The notes: generated by a model not told the origin, from the letters alone. 64,000 nt of DNA from Akkermansia muciniphila (GCA_945874895.1 CAMCIC010000003.1:186001-250000); one strand, 5' to 3'; shown: positions 18,214 to 27,411, numbered from the stretch's first letter. Translations and numbers: made by a program.

Positions 18214-18969
18214 TCAATTTCCTGGGATCTGTTTCCAATCCACCATCACATCCGTCAGTTCTCCCAAGAGCTGACGGATTTTTTTGTCCGCATTTTGACG
18301 GTTTTTTTCGGTTTCGGACAAGTTTTGTCCGAGATTGTAAGGCATGGACAAGATCACAAAAGACCACTGTTGATCTGTTCCAAGAAGAAGCCGGTCTGTC
18401 ATGTCGATCAAAGTCCTGCTCCAGTGATCGTGGGTAAGATGTTTGTGCCCAACAAAATAATAATAACTTACAAAACCAACAGGAAAGGGCTTGCCTCCAT
18501 CTTTCTCGGGAGCGATAGGAAAAGTGCTGGTAAGGCGCTGTACCTTGATGTTTTTGCCTCCTGGGGTAGTGAAGTCGACGGGCAAACTGAGCATATCAAT
18601 GTGTCCCTGAGCGCGCAAACATCTCTCCGGCCTATGGATCGAATTGTTGATGTCAAAGCCGGAAATCACAATCGACAAATTGATCGCGTTATCGAAACGC
18701 CGTCCATGCGCATAAAGCGGCGGCATATCATAGCTTTGATACATCCCTTTGATGAAAGTCGTGTCTGGATTGAGGATCTGCACTTCTTTTTCCGACGGGT
18801 GAGTCGCGGTAGCGATCCATTCACCCATATGGAGCGGAGGTGTTTTTTGCTCCATATCGATGGCCTGGAGCGATAAAGAAGTGAGGGCTACATCGCCACG
18901 ACGAGGGAGAACAAACACCAAGCTCAGTGTCAGCGCCAATGCGACAGGAGCGATATAGAAGCGTTTCAT
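18214..18969 (-). CDS. epsI: exosortase-associated EpsI-family protein
   Basis: The 251-residue protein starts at ATG 18969, overlapping the exosortase stop by 4 bp (ATGA). An N-terminal membrane segment (FYIAPVALALTLSLVFVLP) is followed by a periplasmic domain with the EpsI signature SIHRPERCLRAQGH and the late motif VSYYYFVG. EpsI proteins accompany exosortases and are thought to aid sorting or linkage of exported products to polysaccharide. Its 3' end runs over the terminator of the opposing polysaccharide operon, so the last 12 or so codons are shared with that hairpin. Confidence 0.87.
   Translation of the reverse strand: MKRFYIAPVALALTLSLVFVLPRRGDVALTSLSLQAIDMEQKTPPLHMGEWIATATHPSEKEVQILNPDTTFIKGMYQSYDMPPLYAHGRRFDNAINLSIVISGFDINNSIHRPERCLRAQGHIDMLSLPVDFTTPGGKNIKVQRLTSTFPIAPEKDGGKPFPVGFVSYYYFVGHKHLTHDHWSRTLIDMTDRLLLGTDQQWSFVILSMPYNLGQNLSETEKNRQNADKKIRQLLGELTDVMVDWKQIPGN
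18250..18285 (+). terminator. rho-independent terminator of the polysaccharide operon, inside epsI
   Basis: Arms 18250-18262 and 18267-18279 pair over 13 bp (ATCCGTCAGTTCT with AGAGCTGACGGAT, one G-U pair) around a CCCA loop, followed by seven T. It stands 37 bp after the ligase stop and lies wholly in the coding sequence of the opposing epsI gene. On the minus strand there is no T run after the hairpin, so it should act in one direction. Confidence 0.8.
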
Positions 18970-19913
18970 GAGGGTATGCTGGTTGCGGTATTTTGAGAAC
19001 GCACGACCGTTCTCCTGACTGCTCTTTTTTTCCATGGCATACCGCCCTCCAGCATGGCGTGAAGGCCCATCATCATCAGCAGGGAAATGGGGTAAAACAA
19101 CAGCAAGCCAGAGTGATCATGCCACGTTTTTTTCGCGAACTGAGGATTCCCATATTCCGCGATGATAAAAATGGAGGCGACACGAAGTCCGTTGCCAAGA
19201 ATCGCAATCGGCAGTGCGGAAAAAATCAGCAGTGCACGTTTCCAGAGATTCATGGGAGCGAGGTAAGCCCATGCGCAGGAAATCATGAGTAGCGCCATGA
19301 GTGAGCGAATGCCGCTGCACATTTCATCGATCGTCAACGGGTTCCATTTCTGAGTGGTCGAATAAATCACTGCGCCCGAGGCGTAGGTGCCCACTCCGAA
19401 AATCTTGCAGATCGATTGGGCCATGGATACGGAAATGTTTTGTAGAGGCACGGTTGCCTGCTGGATGTCTGGCACGGGAATGCTCAGCCAAAGGTAGAAC
19501 ACGGGGAAGGCGGTGAGTAGGAATGTTTTTCTCCCGCATAGATACCAGATCAACCCTGATACCATGAAGGGCAATGAAGCGACTCCTACGCGCCACTGAA
19601 TGACACGATGGGATATGATAAAGAGCAAGCAACCGAAGCCCACAAGCAGAAGGCCCTGCCATTCGCCTTGCCGAATCGATGCGGTGATGTTTTTCCAATG
19701 ATAGATCAATAGACCGAGGATGATGAAGGGGAACATCACGCCGTGTTCGTAGCGCGTTTCTTCATTCCAACTGTCGTAAAGAACGCGGAGTAGCGACAAT
19801 TCTCGCCCGGGGCCGTATCCTGGGATAAAAAGAAAAAACCATAACAACACGATGCCACATCCGAACAGGCAGAAGCTTTTGGCCACTGGGGATGTTGTAG
19901 ATGGGGGAATCAT
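18966..19913 (-). CDS. exosortase
   Basis: The 315-residue integral membrane protein is an exosortase, the transpeptidase-like enzyme that processes PEP-CTERM proteins. With ATG 19913 as start, the catalytic triad is visible: Cys199 in DEMCSGIRSL, Arg244 in LGNGLRVASI, and His265/His267 in HDHSGLLLF. About eight hydrophobic segments surround these motifs. An in-frame TTG at 19922 is possible, but ATG 19913 is preferred. The nearest substrate is the PEP-CTERM protein at 38193-40916. The promoter at 19935-19963 would give a leader of only about 15 nt. Confidence 0.92.
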   Translation of the reverse strand: MIPPSTTSPVAKSFCLFGCGIVLLWFFLFIPGYGPGRELSLLRVLYDSWNEETRYEHGVMFPFIILGLLIYHWKNITASIRQGEWQGLLLVGFGCLLFIISHRVIQWRVGVASLPFMVSGLIWYLCGRKTFLLTAFPVFYLWLSIPVPDIQQATVPLQNISVSMAQSICKIFGVGTYASGAVIYSTTQKWNPLTIDEMCSGIRSLMALLMISCAWAYLAPMNLWKRALLIFSALPIAILGNGLRVASIFIIAEYGNPQFAKKTWHDHSGLLLFYPISLLMMMGLHAMLEGGMPWKKRAVRRTVVRSQNTATSIPS

Positions 19914-19934
19914 AACGGACAATAGGCGGAATGA

Positions 19935-19963
19935 AGTATAATCATGTCCATTCTTTTGCGCAA
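19935..19963 (-). promoter_or_regulatory. candidate sigma-70 promoter of the exosortase-epsI pair
   Basis: Reading the minus strand, TTGCGC (19963-19958) and TATACT (19940-19935) are separated by 17 bp. Transcription would begin near 19928, about 15 nt before ATG 19913. No SD motif lies in that short leader. Confidence 0.4.
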
Positions 19964-20009
19964 TGGGGAAAGATGAGGCGATTGTGACACGGACGTTTTG
20001 TTAGATCGT

Positions 20010-20399
20010 TCATTCTTTTTCAGACATGAGCAAACGCCGCGTTCTTTCCATCAGCAAAAGATGGATGATTCTAGTAAGATACCAGAGGCAGAGAACTGCG
20101 ACAAAAATCTCCAGTAAGGGCGTGGCGGGTGGTTTGGGAGAGGGGGCACGTAGCCATGCCGCCCAGTCGGGCACATTGACCACACTGCGGCAAAAACCCA
20201 GAAGCGCGACCACACCACTGCCGATCATCCCATGCCAGTAGTTGTTGCGGGAAAAAAAATAACAGATCAGGAAAGCCCCGCCTAACGAAAGCCCTCCTTG
20301 CAGGAAGGAGAAACTTTCGTTGCGTCCTGGCAGCATCATTTTTCCAGCAAAACCGCAGGATAGAACGATGAGTCCGAGAATGAGCAGGGCGAGGCGCAT
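20010..20399 (-). CDS. small membrane protein of unknown function
   Basis: The 129-residue protein has about four membrane segments (LALLILGLIVLSCGFAGK; GLSLGGAFLICYFF; MIGSGVVALLGFC; LEIFVAVLCLWYLTRIIHLLL) and a basic C-terminus. I do not recognise the family. It follows leuB by 6 bp and is probably co-transcribed with it, though no link to leucine synthesis is evident. Confidence 0.65.
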   Translation of the reverse strand: MRLALLILGLIVLSCGFAGKMMLPGRNESFSFLQGGLSLGGAFLICYFFSRNNYWHGMIGSGVVALLGFCRSVVNVPDWAAWLRAPSPKPPATPLLEIFVAVLCLWYLTRIIHLLLMERTRRLLMSEKE

Positions 20400-20405
20400 G
20401 ATCTG

Positions 20406-21500
20406 TTAGAGTCGGGCGAGGATCGCGTCGCCCATTTCCGCGGTGTTCACGCGGGTTTCACCCGCAGCACCGGTGGCGATGTCACCGGTGCGGAAGCCAT
20501 CGCGAATCGTGGCGGCCACGGCGGCATCGATGGCATCAGCGGCTGCTGTTTCGCCTAACGAATAGCGCAGCAACATCGAGACACTCAGGATCTGGGCGAT
20601 GGGATTGGCGATCCCTTGTCCTGCGATGTCCGGTGCCGATCCACCAGAGGGCTCATACATGCCGAAATAAAGGCCTTTGTCATTTTTCGAACCTAGCGAG
20701 GCCGAAGGCAGCATACCGAGAGAGCCGGAGATCATGGCCATTTCGTCGGATAGAATATCACCGAAGAGATTTTCCGTTACCAGCACATCGAACCCAGAGG
20801 GTCGTTTCACGAGTTGCATGGCGGCATTGTCCACATACATGTGAGACAGTGCCACCTCGGGAAATTCTTTGGCGATTTCGTTGGCCGTTTCACGCCACAG
20901 CACGGACGATGCGAGAACGTTGGCTTTGTCGACAGAGACAAGTTTTTTGTCGCGTCCCATCGCGGCGGTAAAGGCCACGCGCAGGATTCGCTCGATTTCC
21001 GATTTTTTGTAGATCATCGTGTCGAAGGCAACAGGTTCGCCGTTTTCTTCTCGCCGACCCTTGGGTTGGCCGAAATAGACACCGCCAGTAAGTTCACGTA
21101 CGCAGAGCACATCAAAGCCATCGGGAATGAGTTCGTTTTTTACGGGTGATGCGTGAATCAATGCGGGTAAACAAACACCGGGACGCAGGTTGGCGAAGAG
21201 GCCGAAGTGCTTTCTGAGAGGCAGCAGTGCGCCGCGTTCGGGTTGAATATCGGGCGGCAGCGATTCCCATTGAGGACCTCCTACTGAGCCGAAAAGAATC
21301 GCATCGGCTTTCTCCGAAGCGGCGATGGTTTCCGGTGGCAGGGGGTGACCCGTGGCATCGATCGCGGCACCGCCGACGAGGTGCTCGCTGCGCGAGATCT
21401 TGAACTGGAATTTTTCCGCTGCAGCATCGAGCACGCGTAGCGCTTGGGTCATGACTTCGGGACCGATTCCGTCGCCGGAGAGAATGGTAATGGTATGCAT
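20406..21500 (-). CDS. leuB: 3-isopropylmalate dehydrogenase
   Basis: The 364-residue enzyme oxidises and decarboxylates (2R,3S)-3-isopropylmalate in leucine synthesis, using NAD+. The N-terminus [14 protein letters not shown], the substrate loop [15 protein letters not shown], the catalytic lysine in [10 protein letters not shown] and the metal-binding region [26 protein letters not shown] are all intact, and [14 protein letters not shown] is the cofactor motif. Length matches the family. It is divergent from deoB across 110 bp, in which I see no clear promoter. No other leucine gene is in the window. Confidence 0.97.
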   Translation of the reverse strand: MHTITILSGDGIGPEVMTQALRVLDAAAEKFQFKISRSEHLVGGAAIDATGHPLPPETIAASEKADAILFGSVGGPQWESLPPDIQPERGALLPLRKHFGLFANLRPGVCLPALIHASPVKNELIPDGFDVLCVRELTGGVYFGQPKGRREENGEPVAFDTMIYKKSEIERILRVAFTAAMGRDKKLVSVDKANVLASSVLWRETANEIAKEFPEVALSHMYVDNAAMQLVKRPSGFDVLVTENLFGDILSDEMAMISGSLGMLPSASLGSKNDKGLYFGMYEPSGGSAPDIAGQGIANPIAQILSVSMLLRYSLGETAAADAIDAAVAATIRDGFRTGDIATGAAGETRVNTAEMGDAILARL

Positions 21501-21610
21501 GATAGGTCGGTGTGTTTTTCTGAAAGAAGACCCCGTAGGGTTTGTTAAAAAGACTTTGAAATCAAGAGGAATGTTCTTCTCTGTTTCCTATCCCACGCTA
21601 GATTTCCGTC

Positions 21611-22756
21611 ATGCGTGCGTTGTGGATGGTATTGGACTCGGTGGGCTGTGGTGGGGCGCCCGATGCCGCGGACTTTGGCGATGAGGGAGCGGACACCCTA
21701 GGGCATTTGATGGAGCGAGAGGGTTTGGAGTTGCCTCACATGGCGAGTCTGGGTCTCTATGAAATCATGAGAGATCGTGGCGTAAGGCTACCTGTGTCAC
21801 CTGGATTGCGTGTAGGGGCTTCGGCTTGTCGTTTGACTGAGAAATCCATAGGCAAGGACACCACGACAGGGCATTGGGAGTTGGCGGGATTGGTGCTGGA
21901 TCAGCCGTTTGTCATCTACGAGACCTTTCCACTGGAGTTTGTGACAGAGCTGGAACAGCGGACGGGAGTGACGTTTCTCGGCAATATCGTTGCCTCGGGC
22001 ACGGCGATTTTGGATCAACTGGGAGAAGAGCACATTCGCACTGGTAAACCCATTCTCTACACCAGTGCTGACTCCGTATTGCAGATCGCGGCTCACCAGG
22101 CAGAGGAAGTGTTTGGACTGAAGCGATTGCTCGATCTGTGTTCCACTGCGCGTGATTTGTTAGATCAACGTGGGATGCGGGTGGGGCGTGTGATCGCAAG
22201 GCCTTTCGCGGGCGATCATGTTGGCCATTTTCAGAGAACAGCAGAGCGTCGAGATTTCTCGGTAGTACCTGCAGAGACTGTGCTTGATCGCTTGCAGAAT
22301 AAGGGCGTGAAGGTGATTGGGGTAGGGAAAATTTTCGATCTATTCGCTGGGCGAGGAATGGATGAGAGCTATGTTACGAAATCCAATGCGGAAGGTATGG
22401 AGACAGTGGCCGACTTATGGGAGAAAAGGCGTGAGGGCGACTTGCTGATCGTTGCGAACCTTGTGGATTTTGACATGCTCTATGGTCATCGCCGTGATCC
22501 TCGTGGTTATGCGCGGGCTTTGCGGCAGTTTGATGCTTGGCTGGGCGAGTGGTTGCCATCGGTGTCAGACGAAGATTTTCTCATCATCACGGCTGACCAT
22601 GGCAACGATCCATATCATCATGGCACGGACCACACGCGCGAGCAGGTTCCGCTATTGACTCTTCATAGTCCGCGTCCTCTGCGTCCGTGTCATGACTTCA
22701 CCGAGGTGGCATCGTTGCTGGAACAGTTTTTCCATGGATCAAGCTTCGGCACGTGA
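21611..22756 (+). CDS. deoB: phosphopentomutase
   Basis: The 381-residue metalloenzyme of the alkaline-phosphatase superfamily interconverts (deoxy)ribose-1-phosphate and -5-phosphate in nucleoside salvage. It opens with WMVLDSVGCGGAPDA, the metal and nucleophile region is GADTLGHL and KDTTTGHWELAG, and the C-terminal metal ligands are in ITADHGNDPYHHGTDHTRE. The first motif has GCGG where many relatives have GIGA. Length fits DeoB. The 3' end abuts the rpmF terminator on the other strand. Confidence 0.95.
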   Translation: MRALWMVLDSVGCGGAPDAADFGDEGADTLGHLMEREGLELPHMASLGLYEIMRDRGVRLPVSPGLRVGASACRLTEKSIGKDTTTGHWELAGLVLDQPFVIYETFPLEFVTELEQRTGVTFLGNIVASGTAILDQLGEEHIRTGKPILYTSADSVLQIAAHQAEEVFGLKRLLDLCSTARDLLDQRGMRVGRVIARPFAGDHVGHFQRTAERRDFSVVPAETVLDRLQNKGVKVIGVGKIFDLFAGRGMDESYVTKSNAEGMETVADLWEKRREGDLLIVANLVDFDMLYGHRRDPRGYARALRQFDAWLGEWLPSVSDEDFLIITADHGNDPYHHGTDHTREQVPLLTLHSPRPLRPCHDFTEVASLLEQFFHGSSFGT

Positions 22757-22761
22757 ACGCG

Positions 22762-22792
22762 AAAAACACCGCACTGGAGGCCAGTGCGGTGT
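22762..22792 (-). terminator. rho-independent terminator after rpmF
   Basis: A perfect 12-bp stem (ACACCGCACTGG, 22766-22777; CCAGTGCGGTGT, 22781-22792) with a 3-nt loop is preceded on the plus strand by five A, which become the T run of the minus strand. It lies 30 bp after the rpmF stop and may also slow readthrough from deoB. Confidence 0.82.
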
Positions 22793-22821
22793 CAAGGAAA
22801 TGGAATCGCGCGAAGCGAGAG

Positions 22822-23004
22822 TTACAGGGCGTCCACGACGAGTACTTTGCGGTCTTTGTAGTATCCGCAGGAAGGGCAAGCGATGTGGGAAGGCACTTTT
22901 GTTTCGCACTCAGGGCAAGATTTCAACAAAGGTGCTTTCCAGCGTTTGGCGCCACGACGCATTTTCTGGCGGCTCTTGGATTGACGGCGTTTTGGTACGG
23001 CCAT
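22822..23004 (-). CDS. rpmF: 50S ribosomal protein L32
   Basis: The 60-residue protein begins AVPKRRQSKSRQKMRRG, the L32 start, and keeps two zinc-binding pairs: Cys30-x2-Cys33 (CPEC) and Cys43-x2-Cys46 (CPSCGYYK). It is therefore the zinc-containing form of L32. It follows the DUF177 gene by 12 bp, the usual rpmF arrangement. No SD motif is visible before the ATG. Confidence 0.97.
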   Translation of the reverse strand: MAVPKRRQSKSRQKMRRGAKRWKAPLLKSCPECETKVPSHIACPSCGYYKDRKVLVVDAL

Positions 23005-23016
23005 GGTAGTTTGTAG

Positions 23017-23517
23017 TTAGTGGTTGTCGTTCAGGTCTGAGAGGGCATCGAGTGCCGACCAGCGGGAGTCCGCCGGCGGCGGGGGCGGGGAACTTAGATC
23101 AGAGTCCGAGGTTTTGTCGAGTACTAAATATGGAGAATTTAATTGGCATTCCATGGGCACGTCCCCTTCATCGCAGCGTGGATCTGCGGGCATTTCGATC
23201 ACGATCTCCTCACGCAGGGCATCAGCGATGTTGATGGGAGCCTCGTTTTCCAGTTCGAGAGAGATGGCTACGTCTGGCAGGCGGATGGTTTGTTCGAATC
23301 GCTGCAAGGTCACCACGCAGGTGAATTCGAAGCGAGCCGAAAGCTCACCGCTCAGCAATAGCTCAGAGCCGAAGCGTTGGGCAAAGAGATCGTAGGTCAG
23401 CGGGCTGACAGCTTTGGCATCGTCATGTGCTGGAAAATCAAATACATCCGCGGGCAGTTCGCCGCTGAGCGAAAGACCATCTTCGGGCAGCGTAGAGGGG
23501 TCGAGAAAAAGTGTCAT
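23017..23517 (-). CDS. YceD/DUF177-family protein upstream of rpmF
   Basis: The 166-residue acidic protein has the DUF177 pattern: an early SGELPAD, the centre GELSARFEFTCVVTLQRFEQTI, where one Cys of the usual C-x-R-C-L pair remains, and PADPRCDEGD near residue 120. Family members bind 23S rRNA or aid its processing and lie before rpmF in many phyla. ATG 23517 is preferred over an in-frame GTG at 23532. The C-terminus has a proline run followed by an SALDALSDL motif. Confidence 0.85.
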   Translation of the reverse strand: MTLFLDPSTLPEDGLSLSGELPADVFDFPAHDDAKAVSPLTYDLFAQRFGSELLLSGELSARFEFTCVVTLQRFEQTIRLPDVAISLELENEAPINIADALREEIVIEMPADPRCDEGDVPMECQLNSPYLVLDKTSDSDLSSPPPPPADSRWSALDALSDLNDNH

Positions 23518-23609
23518 GACCAAGACTAGCACGGGCAGTGCACATGAGCAAGATCGGAGAGGAGTGGTCGATGGGTTCCCGCAAGAGTGACGGGTGCGGT
23601 CAAAACAAA

Positions 23610-23712
23610 GCGTTTTTTCATGACGGATTTCACGGATGAAAAGGCGTAAGCCGGCACGAAGGAAAAGGTAGAGTTTCCGGTGATGGGGATTCCGTTGAGA
23701 AAGGGAAAAGGT
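23610..23712 (+). repeat. interspersed repeat, copy A
   Basis: This stretch aligns with 47463-47568: both have GCGTTTTTT, GACGGATTTYACGRATGAAAAG, GAAGGAAAAG and GATGGGGATT in the same order and spacing. It fills the space between the DUF177 gene and the ApaG-domain gene and ends just before ATG 23718. Confidence 0.65.
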
Positions 23713-23717
23713 AGTGC

Positions 23718-24179
23718 ATGGTCATCAGTCCGCTGTTTCCCTGGTTTGATCGTCCTGCCTGTAGGCGTCGCTCTGGAGCTTGCCATAGCGAGTCCTTTGG
23801 TTATCCTAGGGACGTGAGAGAACTGAATGGATGGATCGTGACTGTGGTGGAAGTGCGTTTTATGCCCGAACTGGAAGCCCCCTCCGAGAAACCCTATCCT
23901 TTTTTGTATGCCATTGCCATTCGTAACGAATCTGACGAGACAGTGACCTTGCGAGGACGAAAATGGGTGGTGCGCGAGGACAATGGCGACACTGTGGTGG
24001 TCGAGGGCGAAGGGGTGATCGGCGAGATGCCTGTTTTCGAAAAAGGCGCGGAGTTTTCCTATAACAGCTATCATGTCGTGGCGGATTCCGCCAAGGTCCA
24101 GGGTGCTTATTTTGGCGAGACCGATGCTGGGGAAAAAGTGTTTGCCCGTATTCCCGAGTTTCGTTTGATGGTGCCCTGA
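23718..24179 (+). CDS. ApaG-domain protein
   Basis: Residues about 40-153 fit the ApaG fold, a small fibronectin-like beta sandwich: [40 protein letters not shown], then [20 protein letters not shown] and a last strand [10 protein letters not shown]. ApaG in enterobacteria affects cobalt resistance and binds nucleotides; its role here is unknown. The first 30 or so residues are unlike the family and lie next to the repeat, so GTG 23814 may be the true start. Confidence 0.75.
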   Translation: MVISPLFPWFDRPACRRRSGACHSESFGYPRDVRELNGWIVTVVEVRFMPELEAPSEKPYPFLYAIAIRNESDETVTLRGRKWVVREDNGDTVVVEGEGVIGEMPVFEKGAEFSYNSYHVVADSAKVQGAYFGETDAGEKVFARIPEFRLMVP

Positions 24180-24242
24180 GCCATCGAGCAGGGGTGAAAA
24201 TATTTCACTGCGAACCTTGACCAAGGAGGCAAAGGGCGCTAT

Positions 24243-24248
24243 GGGAGG
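24243..24248 (+). promoter_or_regulatory. mdh: ribosome-binding site of mdh
   Basis: GGGAGG lies 7 nt before ATG 24256. A second SD (AAGGAGG, 24224-24230) lies 10 nt before ATG 24241, so two starts in the same frame are possible. Such good SD sites are rare in this window. Confidence 0.5.
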
Positions 24249-24255
24249 CGCGCCT

Positions 24256-25245
24256 ATGAAAGCACCTATCACTGTATCTGTTACTGGAGCCGCTGGCCAG
24301 ATCGGCTATGCCCTATTGTTTCGCATTGCATCCGGCTCGGTCTTTGGTCCGGATCAGCCAGTGAATCTGCGTTTGATTGAAATCGAACCAGCACTGCCCG
24401 CTCTGGAGGGTGTGGTCATGGAGTTGGACGATTGCGCGTTTCCATTGCTGAACGAAGTGATTCCCACTGCCGATCTGAATGAAGGCTTCCGTAACACGAA
24501 TTGGGCGTTGCTTGTCGGTTCCGTGCCCCGCAAAGCGGGTATGGAGCGGGGCGACCTGCTTGGCATCAACGGCAAGATTTTCACAGGTCAAGGAAAAGCC
24601 ATCGCCCGCAATGCGGCCAAAGACGTGCGCGTGCTGGTAGTTGGCAATCCTTGCAATACCAACGCCTTGATCGCCATGAACAATGCTGATGGCGTGCCGA
24701 AAGATCGGTTCTTCGCCATGACACGTCTGGACGAAAATCGTGCGAAGAGCCAGCTGGCCAAGAAAGCCTCTGTTCATCAGTCGAAAGTGACTAACATGTG
24801 CATCTGGGGCAATCATTCCGCCACACAATACCCCGATTTTACCAACGCGAAAATCAATGGTCGTCCTGTGACCGAAGTCATTTCCCATGTCGAGTGGCTC
24901 AAAGGCGATTTCATTTCCACCGTCCAACAACGCGGCGCGGCGATCATCAAAGCTCGCGGCGCTTCCTCCGCTGCATCGGCCGCTAATGCTGCTCTCGATA
25001 CAGTGAAGAGCCTGATCACTCCCACGCCTGCAGGTGACTGGCACAGCGTAGCGGTTTGCTCGGACGGTTCCTACGGCATTGAAAAAGGCCTCATGGCATC
25101 TATGCCGATCCGCACCATCGAAAATGGCAAATGGGAAGTCGTTCAGGGCGTGCCTGTCGACGCTTTTAGCCAAGAGAAAATCGACCTCACCATCAACGAG
25201 CTCAAAGAAGAGCGCGATGCGGTGAAAGATCTGCTTCCGAAGTAA
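24256..25245 (+). CDS. mdh: malate dehydrogenase
   Basis: The 329-residue enzyme oxidises malate to oxaloacetate with NAD+ in the citric acid cycle. It is of the proteobacterial/eukaryotic-cytosol type: [23 protein letters not shown] at the start, [39 protein letters not shown], the active loop [14 protein letters not shown], and [12 protein letters not shown] with the catalytic His. ATG 24256 fits family length; ATG 24241 is an alternative. A strong terminator follows 20 bp after the stop. Confidence 0.96.
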   Translation: MKAPITVSVTGAAGQIGYALLFRIASGSVFGPDQPVNLRLIEIEPALPALEGVVMELDDCAFPLLNEVIPTADLNEGFRNTNWALLVGSVPRKAGMERGDLLGINGKIFTGQGKAIARNAAKDVRVLVVGNPCNTNALIAMNNADGVPKDRFFAMTRLDENRAKSQLAKKASVHQSKVTNMCIWGNHSATQYPDFTNAKINGRPVTEVISHVEWLKGDFISTVQQRGAAIIKARGASSAASAANAALDTVKSLITPTPAGDWHSVAVCSDGSYGIEKGLMASMPIRTIENGKWEVVQGVPVDAFSQEKIDLTINELKEERDAVKDLLPK

Positions 25246-25265
25246 TCGGACTCCCATCGAACAAA

Positions 25266-25295
25266 GCCGCTGCTTTTTTAGCAGCGGCTTTTTTT
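25266..25295 (+). terminator. rho-independent terminator of mdh
   Basis: GCCGCTGCT (25266-25274) pairs with AGCAGCGGC (25280-25288) around five T, and a run of seven T follows. Confidence 0.88.
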
Positions 25296-25348
25296 GTGGT
25301 CGGCTCAGTCCGTTTGAGCACTCTAGTTTGTTGGGATTTGCACGACTT

Positions 25349-26626
25349 TCATCGACCTGCTTGTGGAGAGCGACGATGGCGTGAATGGCGATTTCGTTGA
25401 TTTCCCTGTGTCGTTTTTTGGGAGTGGGGCGTCTGGGATGAGGCGCCGCGTTGGTGCCGGCTGGCGATCGATTCCTCATGCCACGAATGGGTCGTCCAAG
25501 CTGGTATGGGCATGCGGATGGTTTTCTCGATGTCACGCAGGTATTCCAGTTCTTCTTCCGAGCAAAAGGAGACCGCGCGGCCGTCAGCACCCGCTCTTGC
25601 GGTGCGGCCGATGCGATGCACATACGCTTCGGGTTCGTTGGGAAGATCGTAATTGATCACAAGACCTACTTCCTTTACATCGACTCCGCGAGCGGCGACA
25701 TCGGTGGCCACCAATACGGGGGTGAGGCCTTTTTTGAAACGATCCAGTGCTTTTTCGCGCTGCGCTTGAGATTTGTTGCCGTGAATCGCATCAGCCGGAA
25801 AACCTGCTGCGGTCAAATTTTTAGCGAGCTTGTTCGCGCCGTGTTTGGTGCGGCTGAAAACGATCGTGAGTTTTTGTGTATGGGCTTGTGCCTGGCTCCG
25901 CAGCAGTTCCTCCAGCAAGGGGCGTTTCGATTCCTTGTTGACGAAACACAGCTGTTGATCGATTTTCTCTGCCGTTGTGGTCTCCGGTGTGATGCTGACG
26001 TGGGTTGGATCGAGCAGAATGCTATGCGCGAGTTCGACAATGTTCGGTGCCAGTGTAGCGGAAAAAAACAGCGATTGTCGTTTGGCGGGCAGCAGGGCAA
26101 CGATGCGTTTTACATCGCGTAAAAATCCCATGTCGAGCATGCGGTCCACTTCATCGAGTACAAAAAATTCCACTTGTGAAAGATCGACGTGCCCTTGGTT
26201 CACCAGATCGAGCAAACGTCCTGGGCAAGCAACCAATACATCGACGCCGCGTTGCATGGCCTGTACCTGAGGGTTTTGGCCAACTCCTCCGTAGATGAGG
26301 GTGTGACGGAAGGGAACATATTTGCCGTAAGTGGCAAAACTTTTGCCCACCTGCAAGGCGAGCTCGCGAGTGGGTGCGAGCACAAGTGCCCGACAGCTGC
26401 GGGTTTTGGCCTTGGTTGGATTTTTTTGCAGCGAGTGGAGAATGGGCAGTGCGAAGCTGGCGGTTTTCCCAGTGCCTGTTTGTGCGCATCCCAGTAGATC
26501 ACGACCTTCGAGCAAGATCGGAATGGCTTGTTGTTGGATGGGAGAGGGAGTGGTGTATTGCAGTTCTTGCAATACGCGTTGCAAAGGCGCAGCCAGAGGC
26601 AGCGCTGCGAATGTCGTAGCGGTCAT
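25349..26626 (-). CDS. DEAD-box RNA helicase, RhlE-like, DEVD variant
   Basis: The 425-residue ATP-dependent RNA helicase has all core motifs: Q motif (SPIQQQAIP), motif I AQTGTGKT, Ia PTRELALQV, II DEVDRMLDMGF, III SAT, V TDVAARGVDV and VI HRIGRTARAG. Motif II reads DEVD instead of DEAD. After residue 380 comes a basic, Ser/His/Gln-rich tail of low complexity, as in RhlE. ATG 26626 is chosen because the family starts at TTFAALPL; the longer frame to 26701 is unlike relatives. It could act in ribosome assembly or mRNA decay. Confidence 0.92.
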   Translation of the reverse strand: MTATTFAALPLAAPLQRVLQELQYTTPSPIQQQAIPILLEGRDLLGCAQTGTGKTASFALPILHSLQKNPTKAKTRSCRALVLAPTRELALQVGKSFATYGKYVPFRHTLIYGGVGQNPQVQAMQRGVDVLVACPGRLLDLVNQGHVDLSQVEFFVLDEVDRMLDMGFLRDVKRIVALLPAKRQSLFFSATLAPNIVELAHSILLDPTHVSITPETTTAEKIDQQLCFVNKESKRPLLEELLRSQAQAHTQKLTIVFSRTKHGANKLAKNLTAAGFPADAIHGNKSQAQREKALDRFKKGLTPVLVATDVAARGVDVKEVGLVINYDLPNEPEAYVHRIGRTARAGADGRAVSFCSEEELEYLRDIEKTIRMPIPAWTTHSWHEESIASRHQRGASSQTPHSQKTTQGNQRNRHSRHRRSPQAGR

Positions 26627-26859
26627 AGGATAAAAAAGCCAGCGCGCACCGTAGATCGGTGGCTGGTGTCGCGATGAGTTGTAGGGTGAAACCTCAAACA
26701 ATCTTTCTCATCGACGAAGACCGGAAAAGGGCGATGCTCACTTGAGCGCCAATCGAGACACATAAAGCGCCTGCAACGAACTGATACCCCTGATTCGATG
26801 ACGTGTCAAGTTCATTCGCGAGCAATCAAAATGTTTGTTAGGATTGACGATCGATACAC

Positions 26860-26889
26860 AAAAAAACGCTTCCGGATGCCGGAAGCGTT
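26860..26889 (-). terminator. rho-independent terminator after the b562-like gene
   Basis: AACGCTTCCGG (26865-26875) pairs with CCGGAAGCGTT (26879-26889) over 11 bp with a 3-nt loop. The plus-strand A run at 26860-26866 becomes the T run in the minus-strand transcript. It stands 30 bp after the stop of the 26919 gene. Confidence 0.85.
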
Positions 26890-26918
26890 CGTGAAGATTG
26901 ATAGAAACAATGGATGGA

Positions 26919-27335
26919 TCACTCCTCCTCGATGTATTTTTTATGACCTTCTTTTTTCAAGGCCTTGGCGTCATCCACGAGCTTTGTCACTTCGTCGATT
27001 TTTCCTTCGAGAAAAGCGATTTCGATTTTGCAAAATACGACGAAAGTCTCGCCCATCAGACGGCGGTAGTCCGCAATGGCTTTCTCCTTTTCCTTCGGAT
27101 CTGGCACCATATCGGTGATAAAGTCGGGGACCATGGCCGCCCCTTTGAGCATGCCTTCTTGCGCTTGTCGGGCTAAGGCCGCGCCTTTGACGGGATCTTT
27201 TTCTTTGCTCAGAGCTTTGAAGGAATCGTTGACGGCTTCCATTTCCTTGCCCAGCGGAGTTTCTTCATCAGCGTGCATCGACAGGGTCATTCCTGCCATC
27301 ATCAGTATCAAAGTCCAGAGAGTTGCGAATTTCAT
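26919..27335 (-). CDS. periplasmic cytochrome b562-like four-helix protein
   Basis: The 138-residue protein has a signal peptide (LWTLILMMAGMTLSMHA). The mature part fits the cytochrome b562 fold: helix 1 begins GKEMEAVNDSFKAL, whose Met32 aligns with the haem-ligand Met7 of E. coli b562, and the last helix ends KKEGHKKY, whose His131 aligns with His102. Acidic and lysine-rich helices lie between. I infer b-type haem binding because both ligands are kept; redox partners are unknown. It has its own terminator. Confidence 0.65.
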   Translation of the reverse strand: MKFATLWTLILMMAGMTLSMHADEETPLGKEMEAVNDSFKALSKEKDPVKGAALARQAQEGMLKGAAMVPDFITDMVPDPKEKEKAIADYRRLMGETFVVFCKIEIAFLEGKIDEVTKLVDDAKALKKEGHKKYIEEE

Positions 27336-27411
27336 AACGATGTCCATACGCCGTGATGCAGTGCCATCTATCAATGGTGTTTCATCATCGTGGAAATTTT
27401 TTCCACTTCCG

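Noticed and set aside
24313-25623. A 436-residue open frame on the minus strand over mdh
   Set aside because: It is antisense to the intact mdh gene, has no family motifs and shows the His/Arg-rich composition of a shadow frame.
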